This document shows positions 26,493 through 35,175 of a DNA stretch of 64,000 nt, piece after piece. The translations under genes were made by a program, and so were the position numbers. The DNA is from Umezawaea sp049997955 (lineage in GTDB: Bacteria > Actinomycetota > Actinomycetes > Mycobacteriales > Pseudonocardiaceae): the NCBI GenBank assembly GCA_049997955.1, contig JAEBDY010000003.1:62001-126000 (forward strand). Direction: 5' to 3'. The first letter of the stretch is position 1, and every line of letters starts with the position of its first letter. The notes beneath the pieces were generated by a model. That model was not told the DNA's origin, searched no databases, and saw only the letters and a list, made by a program, of their open reading frames with translations.

Positions 26493-27502
26493 ACGGGATG
26501 AGCCTGACGCAGGGCGTCGTCCTCGGCGCCGAGGGGTTCTCCGGGAACCCGGTGCTCGTCATCGGGCTGAGCGCGGTGTTCCTCGGGCTGCTCACCGCTG
26601 GTCTGGTGCTGTCCCGTCGTCGCCAACCGGTGAACGAGGCGGCCCTGACGATCGATCGGTACCGCACCGCGCGGCCCACGGCCGCGCCGGACGCGTCGGG
26701 CAAGTCCGCGCTCTTCCGGTTCGTGTCCCACGTCGGCGACCGGTTGCTGAGCCGAGGACGGCGGGAGCGGAGCGCGGCCCGGCTCGACCTCGCGCGGCTG
26801 TCGTTGACGCCGGCGGAATGGCTGGTGATCCGCACAGCGGTGGCGGGGTTCGCCGCCTGCGGGCTCGGCGCGCTCACCAAGTCGGCCGTCGGTCTCGTGA
26901 TCGGGCTCCTGCTGGGGTGGTTCGCCAGCCGCGTGTTCCTGCGTCGCCGGGTGGCTCGGCGGCGTGCCGCTTTCGCCGACCAGTTGCCCGACATGCTGCA
27001 GTTGCTGGTCGGCGCGTTGCAGGCCGGGTTCTCCCTGCCCCAGGCGCTCGACACCGTGGTGCGCGAGGACACCCAGCCCATCGCCGGTGAGATCGCCAGA
27101 GCACTGGCCAGGACCCGGCTCGGCGCGTCGTTGGAGGAGGCCCTGGAGATCGTGGCGCACCGGATGGGGTCGCCCGACTTCGTCTGGCTGGTGATGGCGA
27201 TCCGGATCCAGCGCCACGTCGGCGGAAACCTCGCGGAGTTGCTGCTGACCACGGTGCACACCATGCGCGAGCGCTCGTCGCTGCGCAGGCAGGTCCGCGC
27301 GCTGTCGGCGGAGGGCAAGCTGTCGGCCTACGTGCTGATCGGCCTGCCGATCATGCTGGCGCTGTGGATGTTCATCAGCCGCCGGGAGTACATCGCCCCG
27401 CTCTACACCACGCCCGTGGGCATGGTGCTGCTCGGCGCGGGGGTCACCTGCGTGTCGCTCGGCTGGTTCTGGATGAACAGCCTGATCAAGGTGAAGATCT
27501 GA
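26489..27502 (+). CDS. tadB: TadB inner-membrane platform protein
   Basis: A protein of 337 aa with a T2SF (GspF-like) domain: FADQLPDMLQLLVGALQAGF and SLPQALDTVVRE at about residues 165-195, then MRERSSLRRQVRALSAEGKL. Hydrophobic helices lie at about 18-35, 115-155, 275-295 and 305-335. With TadC it forms the membrane platform on which the TadA motor acts. GTG 26489 overlaps the tadA stop; an ATG three codons on (26498) is also possible. Confidence 0.9.
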   Translation: MNGMSLTQGVVLGAEGFSGNPVLVIGLSAVFLGLLTAGLVLSRRRQPVNEAALTIDRYRTARPTAAPDASGKSALFRFVSHVGDRLLSRGRRERSAARLDLARLSLTPAEWLVIRTAVAGFAACGLGALTKSAVGLVIGLLLGWFASRVFLRRRVARRRAAFADQLPDMLQLLVGALQAGFSLPQALDTVVREDTQPIAGEIARALARTRLGASLEEALEIVAHRMGSPDFVWLVMAIRIQRHVGGNLAELLLTTVHTMRERSSLRRQVRALSAEGKLSAYVLIGLPIMLALWMFISRREYIAPLYTTPVGMVLLGAGVTCVSLGWFWMNSLIKVKI

Positions 27503-27503
27503 C

Positions 27504-28421
27504 ATGCCCCCCGTGACGCTGCTGATGTTCGGCCTTGCGATGATGGCGACGGCGATCGCACTCGCGGTGCTCGCCATCGGCGGTCGACGCGCGGGCCCGC
27601 CCCGCACGGTCAACGCGGGGCTCGACGCGATCCAGTCGCAGTACGCGAGGGCGGCGGTCGTGTCGGCGCAGAATCCGGGAGTGGTCGTGCCGCTGCTGCT
27701 GCCGCGGTTGCGCTGGCTCGCCGCGGCCGTCTCGCCGCGGCACCTGACCGCCACCCTGGGGCACCGGCTCGACGTGGCGGGCAACCCCGGCGGCTGGCCC
27801 GCCGACAAGGTGCTCGCGTTCAAGGGCCTCGGACTCCTCGCCCTGGCGACGGTCGGTTTCCTGCTGGGGCTCGGCTCACCCGTGGCGGTGATCGTCAACA
27901 CGCTGGTCGGCGCAGCGGTCGGCTTCCTGCTTCCGGACCTGCTGATCTACAACACCGGGAGCAAACGCCAGACGGTGATCCGCGACGCGTTGCCGGACAC
28001 CCTCGACATGCTCACCGTCTGCGTGGAGGCGGGCCTGGGCTTCGACGCGGCGTTGTCGCAGGTCGGGAACAACACCAAGGGACCGCTGGCGGAGGAGTGC
28101 CTGCGGATGCTCCAGGAGATGCAGCTGGGCAAGTCCCGGATGCAGGCGCTGCGGGGGTTGTCCGAGCGGACCACGATCCCCGAGCTGCGCGCGTTCGCCT
28201 CGGCGCTGGTGCAGGCGGCCGAGCTGGGCATCCCCATCGGGCAGGTCCTGCGCGGGCAGGCCAAGGAGATGCGCACCAAGCAGCGGCAGCTCGCTGAGGA
28301 GAAGGCGCAGAAGCTACCGGTGAAGATCCTCTTCCCGATGATGTTCTGCATCTTCCCCGCGCTGTTCATCGTCGTGCTCGGCCCGGCGGCGATCTCCATG
28401 ATGGACACCATGTCCCGCTAG
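27504..28421 (+). CDS. tadC: TadC inner-membrane platform protein
   Basis: A protein of 305 aa with a T2SF domain: RDALPDTLDMLTVCVEAGLG, FDAALSQVG and RTKQRQLAEEKAQKLPVKIL (with the preceding Met), then the last TM helix FPMMFCIFPALFIVVLGPA. It is the second platform protein and starts 2 bp after tadB. A structured inverted-repeat region follows the stop. Confidence 0.9.
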   Translation: MPPVTLLMFGLAMMATAIALAVLAIGGRRAGPPRTVNAGLDAIQSQYARAAVVSAQNPGVVVPLLLPRLRWLAAAVSPRHLTATLGHRLDVAGNPGGWPADKVLAFKGLGLLALATVGFLLGLGSPVAVIVNTLVGAAVGFLLPDLLIYNTGSKRQTVIRDALPDTLDMLTVCVEAGLGFDAALSQVGNNTKGPLAEECLRMLQEMQLGKSRMQALRGLSERTTIPELRAFASALVQAAELGIPIGQVLRGQAKEMRTKQRQLAEEKAQKLPVKILFPMMFCIFPALFIVVLGPAAISMMDTMSR

Positions 28422-28428
28422 ACGAGCC

Positions 28429-28486
28429 GTCCGGGCCGGGAACGAGTCCCGGTCGACGACCGGAGGTACCCGGTGGTCGCCCGGAC
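28429..28486. terminator. Branched hairpin after tadC
   Basis: Outer arms GTCCGGGC (28429-28436) and GCCCGGAC (28479-28486) are exact complements. They enclose two hairpins: CGGGA/TCCCG (28437-28451) and a 10-bp stem with one mismatch (28454-28463 with 28470-28479, sharing one base with the outer arm). The cloverleaf-like fold lies 8 nt past the tadC stop and probably ends or trims the Tad transcript before the regulator gene. Confidence 0.5.
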
Positions 28487-28591
28487 ACCGCGTCGTGCAA
28501 CCGAGTCGCAACCGAGCGGCACCACGGCGGACAACCGCCATCCCGTCAGATGAGGAGGTCAACACGGATTGGTGATGTCACGAGGTGCGTT

Positions 28592-29272
28592 ATGGGTATT
28601 CGACTGCTGGTCATCGACGGACATACGCTGCACCGCTTCGGGTTGATCCAGCTGGTCGCCCAACAGCCGGACATCGAGACCGTCGGCGAGGCGTGCACCG
28701 CCGCCGCCAGCCTGCCCCTGATCGCCTCGCTGCGTCCGGACGTGGTGACCCTGGACGTCGCCCTGCCCGACCGCAACGGCCTGACGTTCGCGCGTGAACT
28801 GCGCGAACGCCTGCCGGACCTCGGCATCGTCGTGCTCACCTCGGTGGGCGAGGACTGCGCGCTGTTCCGAGCCATGGAATCCGGCGTGTCGGCGTTCATC
28901 CTCAAGACCGCCACCACGACGGAGATCACGACCGCGATCCGGCACGCCGCCGTGGCGTCGTCGTCCTTCACCGCTCCAGGACTCGTCGGCGCGCTCAGCA
29001 GGCTTCGGACGTCGCGCGACCGATCACCGCTGAGCCGTCGGGAGACCGACATCCTGGGCATGCTCCAGCACGGCCTGTCGATCCCGGAGGCCGGGCGAGC
29101 CCTGCACGTGAGCACGTCGACCGCCAAGACCTACGTGGCGCGCCTCTACGACAAACTCGGCGCGAACAACCGTTCCCAGGCGCTGATGGCGGCGGTCGGG
29201 CTCAACCTCATCGAGTCCGGCACCCGGGACCACCACGACGAGGTCCTGGCGAGGATCCTGAGCACCCGGTGA
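28592..29272 (+). CDS. NarL/LuxR-family response regulator at the end of the Tad locus
   Basis: A protein of 226 aa from ATG 28592, preceded by GAGG. The receiver (1-120) has the phospho-acceptor Asp in VVTLDVALPDRNG and Lys in AFILKTA. The acidic pair that binds Mg reads VIDGH instead of VDDH, so one acid is replaced by Gly. The C-terminal LuxR HTH lies at about 150-215 (LSRRETDILGMLQHGLSIPE, then TSTAKTYVARLYDKLGANNR). It is probably the dedicated regulator of pilus expression. No kinase is adjacent, and the altered acid pocket may weaken phosphorylation. Confidence 0.88.
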   Translation: MGIRLLVIDGHTLHRFGLIQLVAQQPDIETVGEACTAAASLPLIASLRPDVVTLDVALPDRNGLTFARELRERLPDLGIVVLTSVGEDCALFRAMESGVSAFILKTATTTEITTAIRHAAVASSSFTAPGLVGALSRLRTSRDRSPLSRRETDILGMLQHGLSIPEAGRALHVSTSTAKTYVARLYDKLGANNRSQALMAAVGLNLIESGTRDHHDEVLARILSTR

Positions 29273-29400
29273 GGACTTCTCCGCGGGCACGGCGTGTCGT
29301 GGGGGACGGCCCGAAGCCGCAGAGGTCCCTCGGATGGTCGGTGGCACCGATCAGCGGGTGATGCCCTTTTGTCCGTGGACGGGCTGCGCGGCGCCGGACT

Positions 29401-29435
29401 GCGGTGGCGTGAGGGCTTCGCCGCCACGCCACCGC
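29401..29435. terminator. Bidirectional hairpin between convergent genes
   Basis: GCGGTGGCGTG (29401-29411) pairs exactly with CACGCCACCGC (29425-29435) over a 13-nt loop. It sits between the 3' ends of the NarL-type regulator and the SDR gene, 9 bp from the latter's stop. Confidence 0.65.
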
Positions 29436-29444
29436 GTCGCGGTG

Positions 29445-30194
29445 TCAGATCTGGTTCTCGCCGCCGTCCACGTACAGGTTGGTGCCGATGATGTAGCTGC
29501 TTTCGGCGGAGGCGAGGAAGGCCACGGCGGCGGCCACCTCGTCCGGGCGTCCCATTCTGCCCATGGCGACGGCTGAACCCTGGTTCGCCTTGAAGGCGGC
29601 GGCGTTCTCCTCGCCGACCAGCTCGGTGATGCCGGAGGTGTCGATCGGGCCCGGTGAGATCGCGTTGACGCGGATGCCGCGGCCCTTGAGTTCGTTGGCC
29701 CAGGTGCGGGCGAAGGAACGGATGGCGGCCTTGGACGCCGCGTAGACGCCGAACGCCTCGGTGCCGTTGTCGGCGGCGGTAGAGGCGTTCAGGATCACCG
29801 AGGCGCCTTCGTTGAGCAGTGGCAACGCCTTCTGCACGGTGAACAGGGTGCCTCGGACGTTGACGCCGAAGGTCTGGTCGAAGTGTTCCGCGGTGATCTG
29901 CTCCAGGGTCGCGAACGACGCGGTGGCCGCGTTCGCGAACAGCACGTCCAGGCCCTGGCCGCGGTCGCGGACCGCGTCGTACAGCCGGTCCAGGTCGGCC
30001 GGGTCGGTGATGTCGCCCGGCACCGCCGTGGCGGACGGTCCGATGAACTCGACCGCCTCGTCCAGCTCGGTCTTGCGGCGGCCGGTGATGAACACGTGCG
30101 CTCCCTCGGCGGCCAGCCGGGCGGCGGTCGCTCGGCCGATCCCGCGTGTGCCGCCGCCGGTGACCACGGCCGTTTTGCCTTCCAGCGTTCCCAT
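29445..30194 (-). CDS. Short-chain dehydrogenase/reductase
   Basis: A classical SDR of 249 aa. The cofactor motif TGGGTRGIG lies at about residues 12-20, and TGRRKTEL suggests NADPH preference. It also has NAA (FANAATASF), catalytic Ser in ILNAS and YAASK (Tyr/Lys), then PGPIDT. It ends with the SDR C-terminal YIIGTNLYVDGG. ATG 30194 is preceded by GGAGGTCGAA. It is divergent from a TetR regulator that probably represses it through the palindromes between them. This pairing commonly responds to small toxic carbonyls or quinones; the substrate is unknown. Confidence 0.9.
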   Translation of the reverse strand: MGTLEGKTAVVTGGGTRGIGRATAARLAAEGAHVFITGRRKTELDEAVEFIGPSATAVPGDITDPADLDRLYDAVRDRGQGLDVLFANAATASFATLEQITAEHFDQTFGVNVRGTLFTVQKALPLLNEGASVILNASTAADNGTEAFGVYAASKAAIRSFARTWANELKGRGIRVNAISPGPIDTSGITELVGEENAAAFKANQGSAVAMGRMGRPDEVAAAVAFLASAESSYIIGTNLYVDGGENQI

Positions 30195-30213
30195 TTCGAC
30201 CTCCACAGGCTTC

Positions 30214-30229
30214 AGTACCGATCGGTACT
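30214..30229. promoter_or_regulatory. Perfect 16-bp palindrome, TetR operator candidate
   Basis: AGTACCGATCGGTACT lies 20 bp upstream of the SDR start and 47 bp upstream of the TetR start. Half-sites GTACC and GGTAC are spaced by GATC. It is the obvious operator for the divergent TetR regulator. Confidence 0.75.
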
Positions 30230-30259
30230 TAAATGACCGTAGCACTTCCGGACCGCCTG

Positions 30260-30274
30260 GTACCGAAGGGGTAC
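30260..30274. promoter_or_regulatory. Second TetR operator candidate
   Basis: GTACC-GAAGG-GGTAC repeats the same half-sites as 30214-30229 with a 5-nt spacer. It ends one base before the ATG at 30276, so binding would block the regulator's own expression. Confidence 0.6.
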
Positions 30275-30275
30275 G

Positions 30276-30893
30276 ATGGGTGCCATGGACGCCCCCCGGA
30301 AGACGCCGATCGGTCGACCGCGGGGGTTCGACGCCGATGAGGCCCTGGAACGGGCCATGGTGGTCTTCTGGGAACAGGGGTACGAGGGCGCCAGCCTGGC
30401 CGACCTGACCGGTGCCATGGGCATCACGAAGACGAGCATGTACGCGGCCTTCGGCAACAAGGAGGAGCTGTTCCGCAAGGCTCTGGACCGCTACGCCGAA
30501 GGACCTGCCGCCTACGCCGCGAAAACGCTGGTGCTGCCGACCGCCCGTGAGGTGGCCACGGCGTTCCTCGCGGGTTCCGTCGCGGCCAGCACTCGTCCCG
30601 GCTGTCCGGCCGGATGCCTGGGCGTGCAGGGATCGCTGGCCGCCGGTGAGGCCGGGCGGACCATCCGCGACGTCCTGGCCGAGTGGCGTGACGGGGGTCG
30701 CCTGCACCTCCGCGGCCGGTTCCAGCGCGCTGTCGACGAGGGCGACCTGCCCCCGGACGCCGATCCGGGACTGCTCGCGCGGTACGTCATGACCGTGGCG
30801 AACGGCATCGCCGTCCAAGCCGCGGGCGGCGCCGGTCACGACGAGCTCCAGCGGGTGGCCGACGCGGCCCTGCGGAACTGGCCGCCGGTTTGA
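30276..30893 (+). CDS. TetR-family transcriptional repressor
   Basis: A protein of 205 aa. The N-terminal HTH spans about residues 15-60 (GRPRGFDADEALERAMVVFW, then MGITKTSMYAAFGNKEELFR). A helical ligand domain contains Cys residues at about 108 and 112 (RPGCPAGCLG). Two Cys this close in the sensor domain suggest thiol-reactive ligand sensing, as in some AcrR-like repressors, but that is inference. The start is ATG 30276; a second ATG at 30285 is possible and would leave room beyond the operator. It is divergent from the SDR and convergent with the kinase at 30906. Confidence 0.88.
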   Translation: MGAMDAPRKTPIGRPRGFDADEALERAMVVFWEQGYEGASLADLTGAMGITKTSMYAAFGNKEELFRKALDRYAEGPAAYAAKTLVLPTAREVATAFLAGSVAASTRPGCPAGCLGVQGSLAAGEAGRTIRDVLAEWRDGGRLHLRGRFQRAVDEGDLPPDADPGLLARYVMTVANGIAVQAAGGAGHDELQRVADAALRNWPPV

Positions 30894-30905
30894 CGGTCCG
30901 GACCT

Positions 30906-32048
30906 TCAGCGGTCGCACGGGAGGTCGAGGTGCACCGTGAGGCCGCCGTGGGGATTGGGCCGGAGGTGCAACGTCCCGTCGTGCGCGAGGGCCACGCCGG
31001 ACACGATGGCCAGGCCCAGGCCGTGACCCGATCCGCGGGTCAGGGTGCGGCCCGCGCCTCGCACGAAGGGTTCCGTGAGGGAGTCGAGGGAAGTCGGGGA
31101 CACGTGGGGGCCGGTGTTCGTGACGGTGACCCGTGCCGTTCCGTCGTGAGTGGACAGTCGCAGGTCCGCCGTGCCGCCGGGGCGGTTGTGGCGGACCGCG
31201 TTGCGCGCGAGGTTCGAGATGGCCTGGCGGATCAGGACCGGGTCGCCCAGGGCGGTCGCCCGGCCGGTCGGGAGTGGCAACGCCACCGCTGTGGACTTCG
31301 CTTCGGTCGCCAGTTCCCGCACCACCGCCGTGGTGATCGCCGCCAGGTCCACCGGTTGGTGCGTCAGCGTTCCGCTGCCGGCGTCCGCCAGGTCCAGCAG
31401 CGCGTCCACCGTCTCGATGCTCGACCTGTTCACCTCGCCGAGGCGTTCCGCCAGCGCGCGCAGCTCGTCGGCGTCCGCGTCCGGGTCGGCGAGGGTGACG
31501 TCGATCATCGTTTTCGTCGTGGCCAAAGGGGTTCGCAGTTCGTGCGAAGCGTTCGCGGCGAAGCGGCGGTGGGTGGCGAAGGCGCGTTCCAACGACGCCA
31601 GCATGCGGTCGAAGGTGTCCGAGAGGTCGCGGATCTCGTCCCTCGGGCCCGCCAGGGCCACCCGGTGGTCGAGGTTGCCGGTGGCCGCGCGAGTGGCCGC
31701 GGCGTTGATCGCCGCGAGGGGTTTGATGATCCGGCCCGCGACGATCCAGCCGACCACGCCGCTGAGGACCGCCAGGACCAGCAGCGCCACCAGTGAGACC
31801 ACCAGGAGGACCTCCAGGAAGTCGGTGGGGCTGGTGATCGCCACGCTCTGGGAAGGGCTCGTCCTGCCCATGGCCGACGTGAGTTGCGGTGTCGGGTCCT
31901 CGACGATCAGGTAGCTGGGCACGAAGCGCATGAACAGGTAGACGATCGCGGTGAAGGCCGCTCCGCAGCCGGTGACCATGCCCGCGTAGCTCACCGTCAG
32001 CCTGGCGCGGATCGGCAGCCCGCGGTACCCCGAGCCCTGTGGGCGCAC
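30906..32048 (-). CDS. Sensor histidine kinase
   Basis: A protein of 380 aa from GTG 32048, one base after the response-regulator stop. TM1 at about residues 24-45 and TM2 at about 77-105 enclose a short extracytoplasmic loop of about 30 aa. HAMP follows, then HisKA with ANASHELRTPLA (His about 169) and HATPase with NLARNAVRHN (N box) and GSGHGLGLAIVSGVALAHDG. Such a short loop suggests sensing within or at the membrane, as in kinases paired with MacB-type ABC systems. The pair is divergent from such a system at 32871-36374. Confidence 0.9.
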   Translation of the reverse strand: MRPQGSGYRGLPIRARLTVSYAGMVTGCGAAFTAIVYLFMRFVPSYLIVEDPTPQLTSAMGRTSPSQSVAITSPTDFLEVLLVVSLVALLVLAVLSGVVGWIVAGRIIKPLAAINAAATRAATGNLDHRVALAGPRDEIRDLSDTFDRMLASLERAFATHRRFAANASHELRTPLATTKTMIDVTLADPDADADELRALAERLGEVNRSSIETVDALLDLADAGSGTLTHQPVDLAAITTAVVRELATEAKSTAVALPLPTGRATALGDPVLIRQAISNLARNAVRHNRPGGTADLRLSTHDGTARVTVTNTGPHVSPTSLDSLTEPFVRGAGRTLTRGSGHGLGLAIVSGVALAHDGTLHLRPNPHGGLTVHLDLPCDR

Positions 32049-32049
32049 G

Positions 32050-32709
32050 TCACGCCCCGAAGCGGTAGCCGGCGCCGGAGACCGTCCGGATGACCCACGG
32101 TTCACCGAGGCGCTTGCGGAGGTTGGAGATGGTCACGCGCGTGGTGTTGGTGAACGGGTCGGCGTTGGCGTCCCACGCCTTCTCCAGCAGCACTTCGGCG
32201 CTCATCACCCCGCCCTCGGCGTTCATGAGCACGTGCAGGACGGCGAACTCCTTGCGGCTCAGGCGGACCAGGCGGCCGTCGCGGTAGACCTCGTGGCGGA
32301 ACGCGTCCAGCTTGACGCCGTGGGACTCCAGCACGGGCGGTCTGGCGGGTTGGGTGCGGCGTTCCAGTGCTCGCAGGCGGGCGACCAGTTCCGGGAACTC
32401 GAACGGTTTCACCAGGTAGTCGTCGGCGCCCAGTTCGAAGCCCGACACGCGTTCGCCCAGCGTGCGGGCGGCCGTGAGCATGAGCACCCGCAGCCGGGGG
32501 TGGTCGGCCGCGATGCGCTTGCAGACCTCGTCGCCGTGGACGCCCGGCAGGTCGCGGTCGAGCACGACGACGTCGTAGTCGTTGACGGTGATGGATTCGA
32601 GAGCCGCCGCGCCGTCGTGGACGACGTCGGCGGCGATGGTCTCGCGGCGGAGGCCGATGCGGATCGCGTCGGCGAGGTACGGCTCGTCTTCGACGATCAG
32701 GACGCGCAT
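32050..32709 (-). CDS. OmpR-family response regulator
   Basis: A protein of 219 aa. The receiver has the acid pair in LIVEDEPYLAD, the phospho-acceptor in VVVLDRDLPGVHG and Lys in LVKPFEFPEL. The winged helix at about 125-218 (LSRKEFAVLHVLMNAEGGVM, ending RTVSGAGYRFGA) is complete. It is co-transcribed with the histidine kinase downstream and divergent from the lipoprotein - adaptor - ABC operon, which it probably controls. Confidence 0.92.
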   Translation of the reverse strand: MRVLIVEDEPYLADAIRIGLRRETIAADVVHDGAAALESITVNDYDVVVLDRDLPGVHGDEVCKRIAADHPRLRVLMLTAARTLGERVSGFELGADDYLVKPFEFPELVARLRALERRTQPARPPVLESHGVKLDAFRHEVYRDGRLVRLSRKEFAVLHVLMNAEGGVMSAEVLLEKAWDANADPFTNTTRVTISNLRKRLGEPWVIRTVSGAGYRFGA

Positions 32710-32870
32710 GGGGTGGGCTCCTCTGCCGGGTCGGGACCACCGCAGGCAACCACACCGGCTGTTTCGGATTCATAAACGATTTCCCGAACGTCCTGGGAAC
32801 CGGTCGGTTGGTCGACTCCTCGGCGTCCGCGGCGGAACCGTCGCGGCACGAAACCCGAAGGAGCAACCCC
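32710..32870. promoter_or_regulatory. Divergent control region, regulator versus lipoprotein operon
   Basis: This 161-bp region holds both promoters. The patch at about 32755-32800 (TTTCGGATTCATAAACGATT) is AT-richer than its surroundings and is the likely regulator-binding or promoter site. No clear direct repeat was found. Confidence 0.4.
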
Positions 32871-33377
32871 ATGGCGAAGCGCTGGACCCTCGCCCTCGCC
32901 GTCACCGCGGCGACGGTCTCACTGCTGGGCGCGTGCGGGACGACCGACACCGCCTCGAACCCGACGACCGGTTCGTCCACCTCGGGGAAGCGGTCGTTCG
33001 AGTCGTTCGACGAGTTCCAGCTCGCGTTCTCCGGGTGCATGCGCGAGCACGGCGTGGACATGCCCGACCCCTCCGGCGACGGCGGTATGAGGATCGACAA
33101 CGGGGGCGACCCGGCCGCGTTCGAAGCGGCGTCGCAGACCTGCCGGGACCAGTTGGGCACGCCGCCCGCGCCGGAGGGCCGCGGGAACGCGAAGACGGAC
33201 GAGGAGGTGCTGGCCGATCACCTCGAGATCGCCAAGTGCCTCCGCGAGCACGGCGTGACCGTGCCGGACCCCACGGCCGACTCCCCGTTGACCATCCCGG
33301 ACCCCACGCCCGAGGACGTCCTGACGACCTGCGCGCCCGAAGGCGTCGGCGGGCGCGCGACCGCGGGGGGCAAGTGA
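32871..33377 (+). CDS. Lipoprotein with duplicated CxREHGV motif
   Basis: A protein of 168 aa from ATG 32871, preceded by GAAGGAG. A signal peptide ends in the lipobox LLGAC, so the mature protein is lipid-anchored outside the membrane. Two copies of a motif, SGCMREHGVDMPDP (about residue 50) and AKCLREHGVTVPDP (about 124), mark an internal duplication. Each has one Cys, and further Cys follow each repeat. I do not recognise a function. It begins an operon with a membrane-fusion adaptor and an ABC transporter, so a substrate-capture or regulatory role outside the cell is possible. The stop overlaps the next ATG by one base. Confidence 0.75.
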   Translation: MAKRWTLALAVTAATVSLLGACGTTDTASNPTTGSSTSGKRSFESFDEFQLAFSGCMREHGVDMPDPSGDGGMRIDNGGDPAAFEAASQTCRDQLGTPPAPEGRGNAKTDEEVLADHLEIAKCLREHGVTVPDPTADSPLTIPDPTPEDVLTTCAPEGVGGRATAGGK

Positions 33378-34488
33378 TGTCGGAGGTCGCCGAGCACCCG
33401 CCCGCGGTCGACGCGCCGGAACCGCCGAACCGGTCACGGCGTCGTGTCGTGTTCGGCCTCGCCGCGGCCGTCGTCGCGGCGGTCGGTTCGGGGGTCGGGA
33501 TCGTCACCGCGGTCGGGTCGGGCGAAGGCGCCCCCGATGCCGCGCAGACCTTCCGAGGGGCCACCGAGGAGGTGGTCAAGGGCGACCTCGCGAGCAGCAC
33601 GAGCACGTCCGGCACCCTGCGGTTCGCCGACGCGCGCACGATCCGGTCCGCACGCGGTGGCGTCGTCACGGAGGTGCCGACGCCCGGCACGGTCGTGACC
33701 CTCGGCGGCGAGCTCTACGCCGTCGACAACGTCCCCGTGTTCCTGCTGCGCGGCGGCGTTCCCGCGTGGCGCGACTTCGGGAGCGGGATGGACGGGGGAC
33801 CCGACGTGCAGGAGCTGGAGGAGAGCCTGCGCGACCTCGGCTTCTTCACCGAGCAGCCCGACCGGGAGTTCTCCTGGTTCACGACCGACGCGATCCAGCG
33901 GTGGCAGAAGGCCGTCGGCCTCGCCGTCACCGGTCGACTGCCGCTCGGCTCGGTCCTCTTCTCCGGCGGCGACCTCCGGATCGGCACGGTCGAGGCGCAC
34001 GTGGGCGACCAGACGGGGCAGGGGGCCGCGCTGTTCGCCACGACGACCACGACCCGGATCGTCGACGCGAGCCTCAAGCTCGCCGACCAGCGTCTCGCGG
34101 TCGTCGGCGCGAAGGTCGGCCTGACCCTGCCGGGCGGCACCAAGACCGCCGGGACCATCTCCTCCGTCGGGACTCCCGCCGAGAAGCCCGGTTCCGGCGA
34201 GCAGAAGGAGACGGTCATCCCCGTCGTCGTCACGCTCGACGACCCGGCCGCCGCCGGGTCGCTCCAGGAGGCGTCGGTGACCGTCGGCGTTCCCAGCGCG
34301 CGGCGGGAGGACGTCCTGTCCGTCCCGGTCGGCGCGCTGCTCGCGATCACCCCGGAGCAGTTCGGGGTCGAGGTCGTGGAGGCCGACGGCACGACGCGGA
34401 AGGTGCCCGTGACGACCGGGCTGTTCGCGGGCGGCCAGGTGGAGGTGTCCGGCGTGGAGGCGGGGCAGCGAGTGGTGGTGCCGAAGCG

Positions 34489-34492
<4 letters not shown>
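33377..34492 (+). CDS. Periplasmic-adaptor-like (HlyD/MacA-type) protein with peptidoglycan-binding module
   Basis: A protein of 371 aa. One TM near residues 22-45 (RRVVFGLAAAVVAAVGSGVG) is followed by an adaptor fold: GATEEVVKGDLASSTSTSGT, the start of a barrel/lipoyl region, then a peptidoglycan-binding-like segment (DVQELEESLRDLGF, TTDAIQRWQKAVGLAVTGRL) and a barrel near the end (VLSVPVGALLAITPEQFGVE). Actinobacteria use such adaptors with MacB-like ABC transporters. It overlaps the lipoprotein stop and the ATPase start. Confidence 0.85.
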
Positions 34493-35171
<679 letters not shown>

Positions 35172-35175
<4 letters not shown>

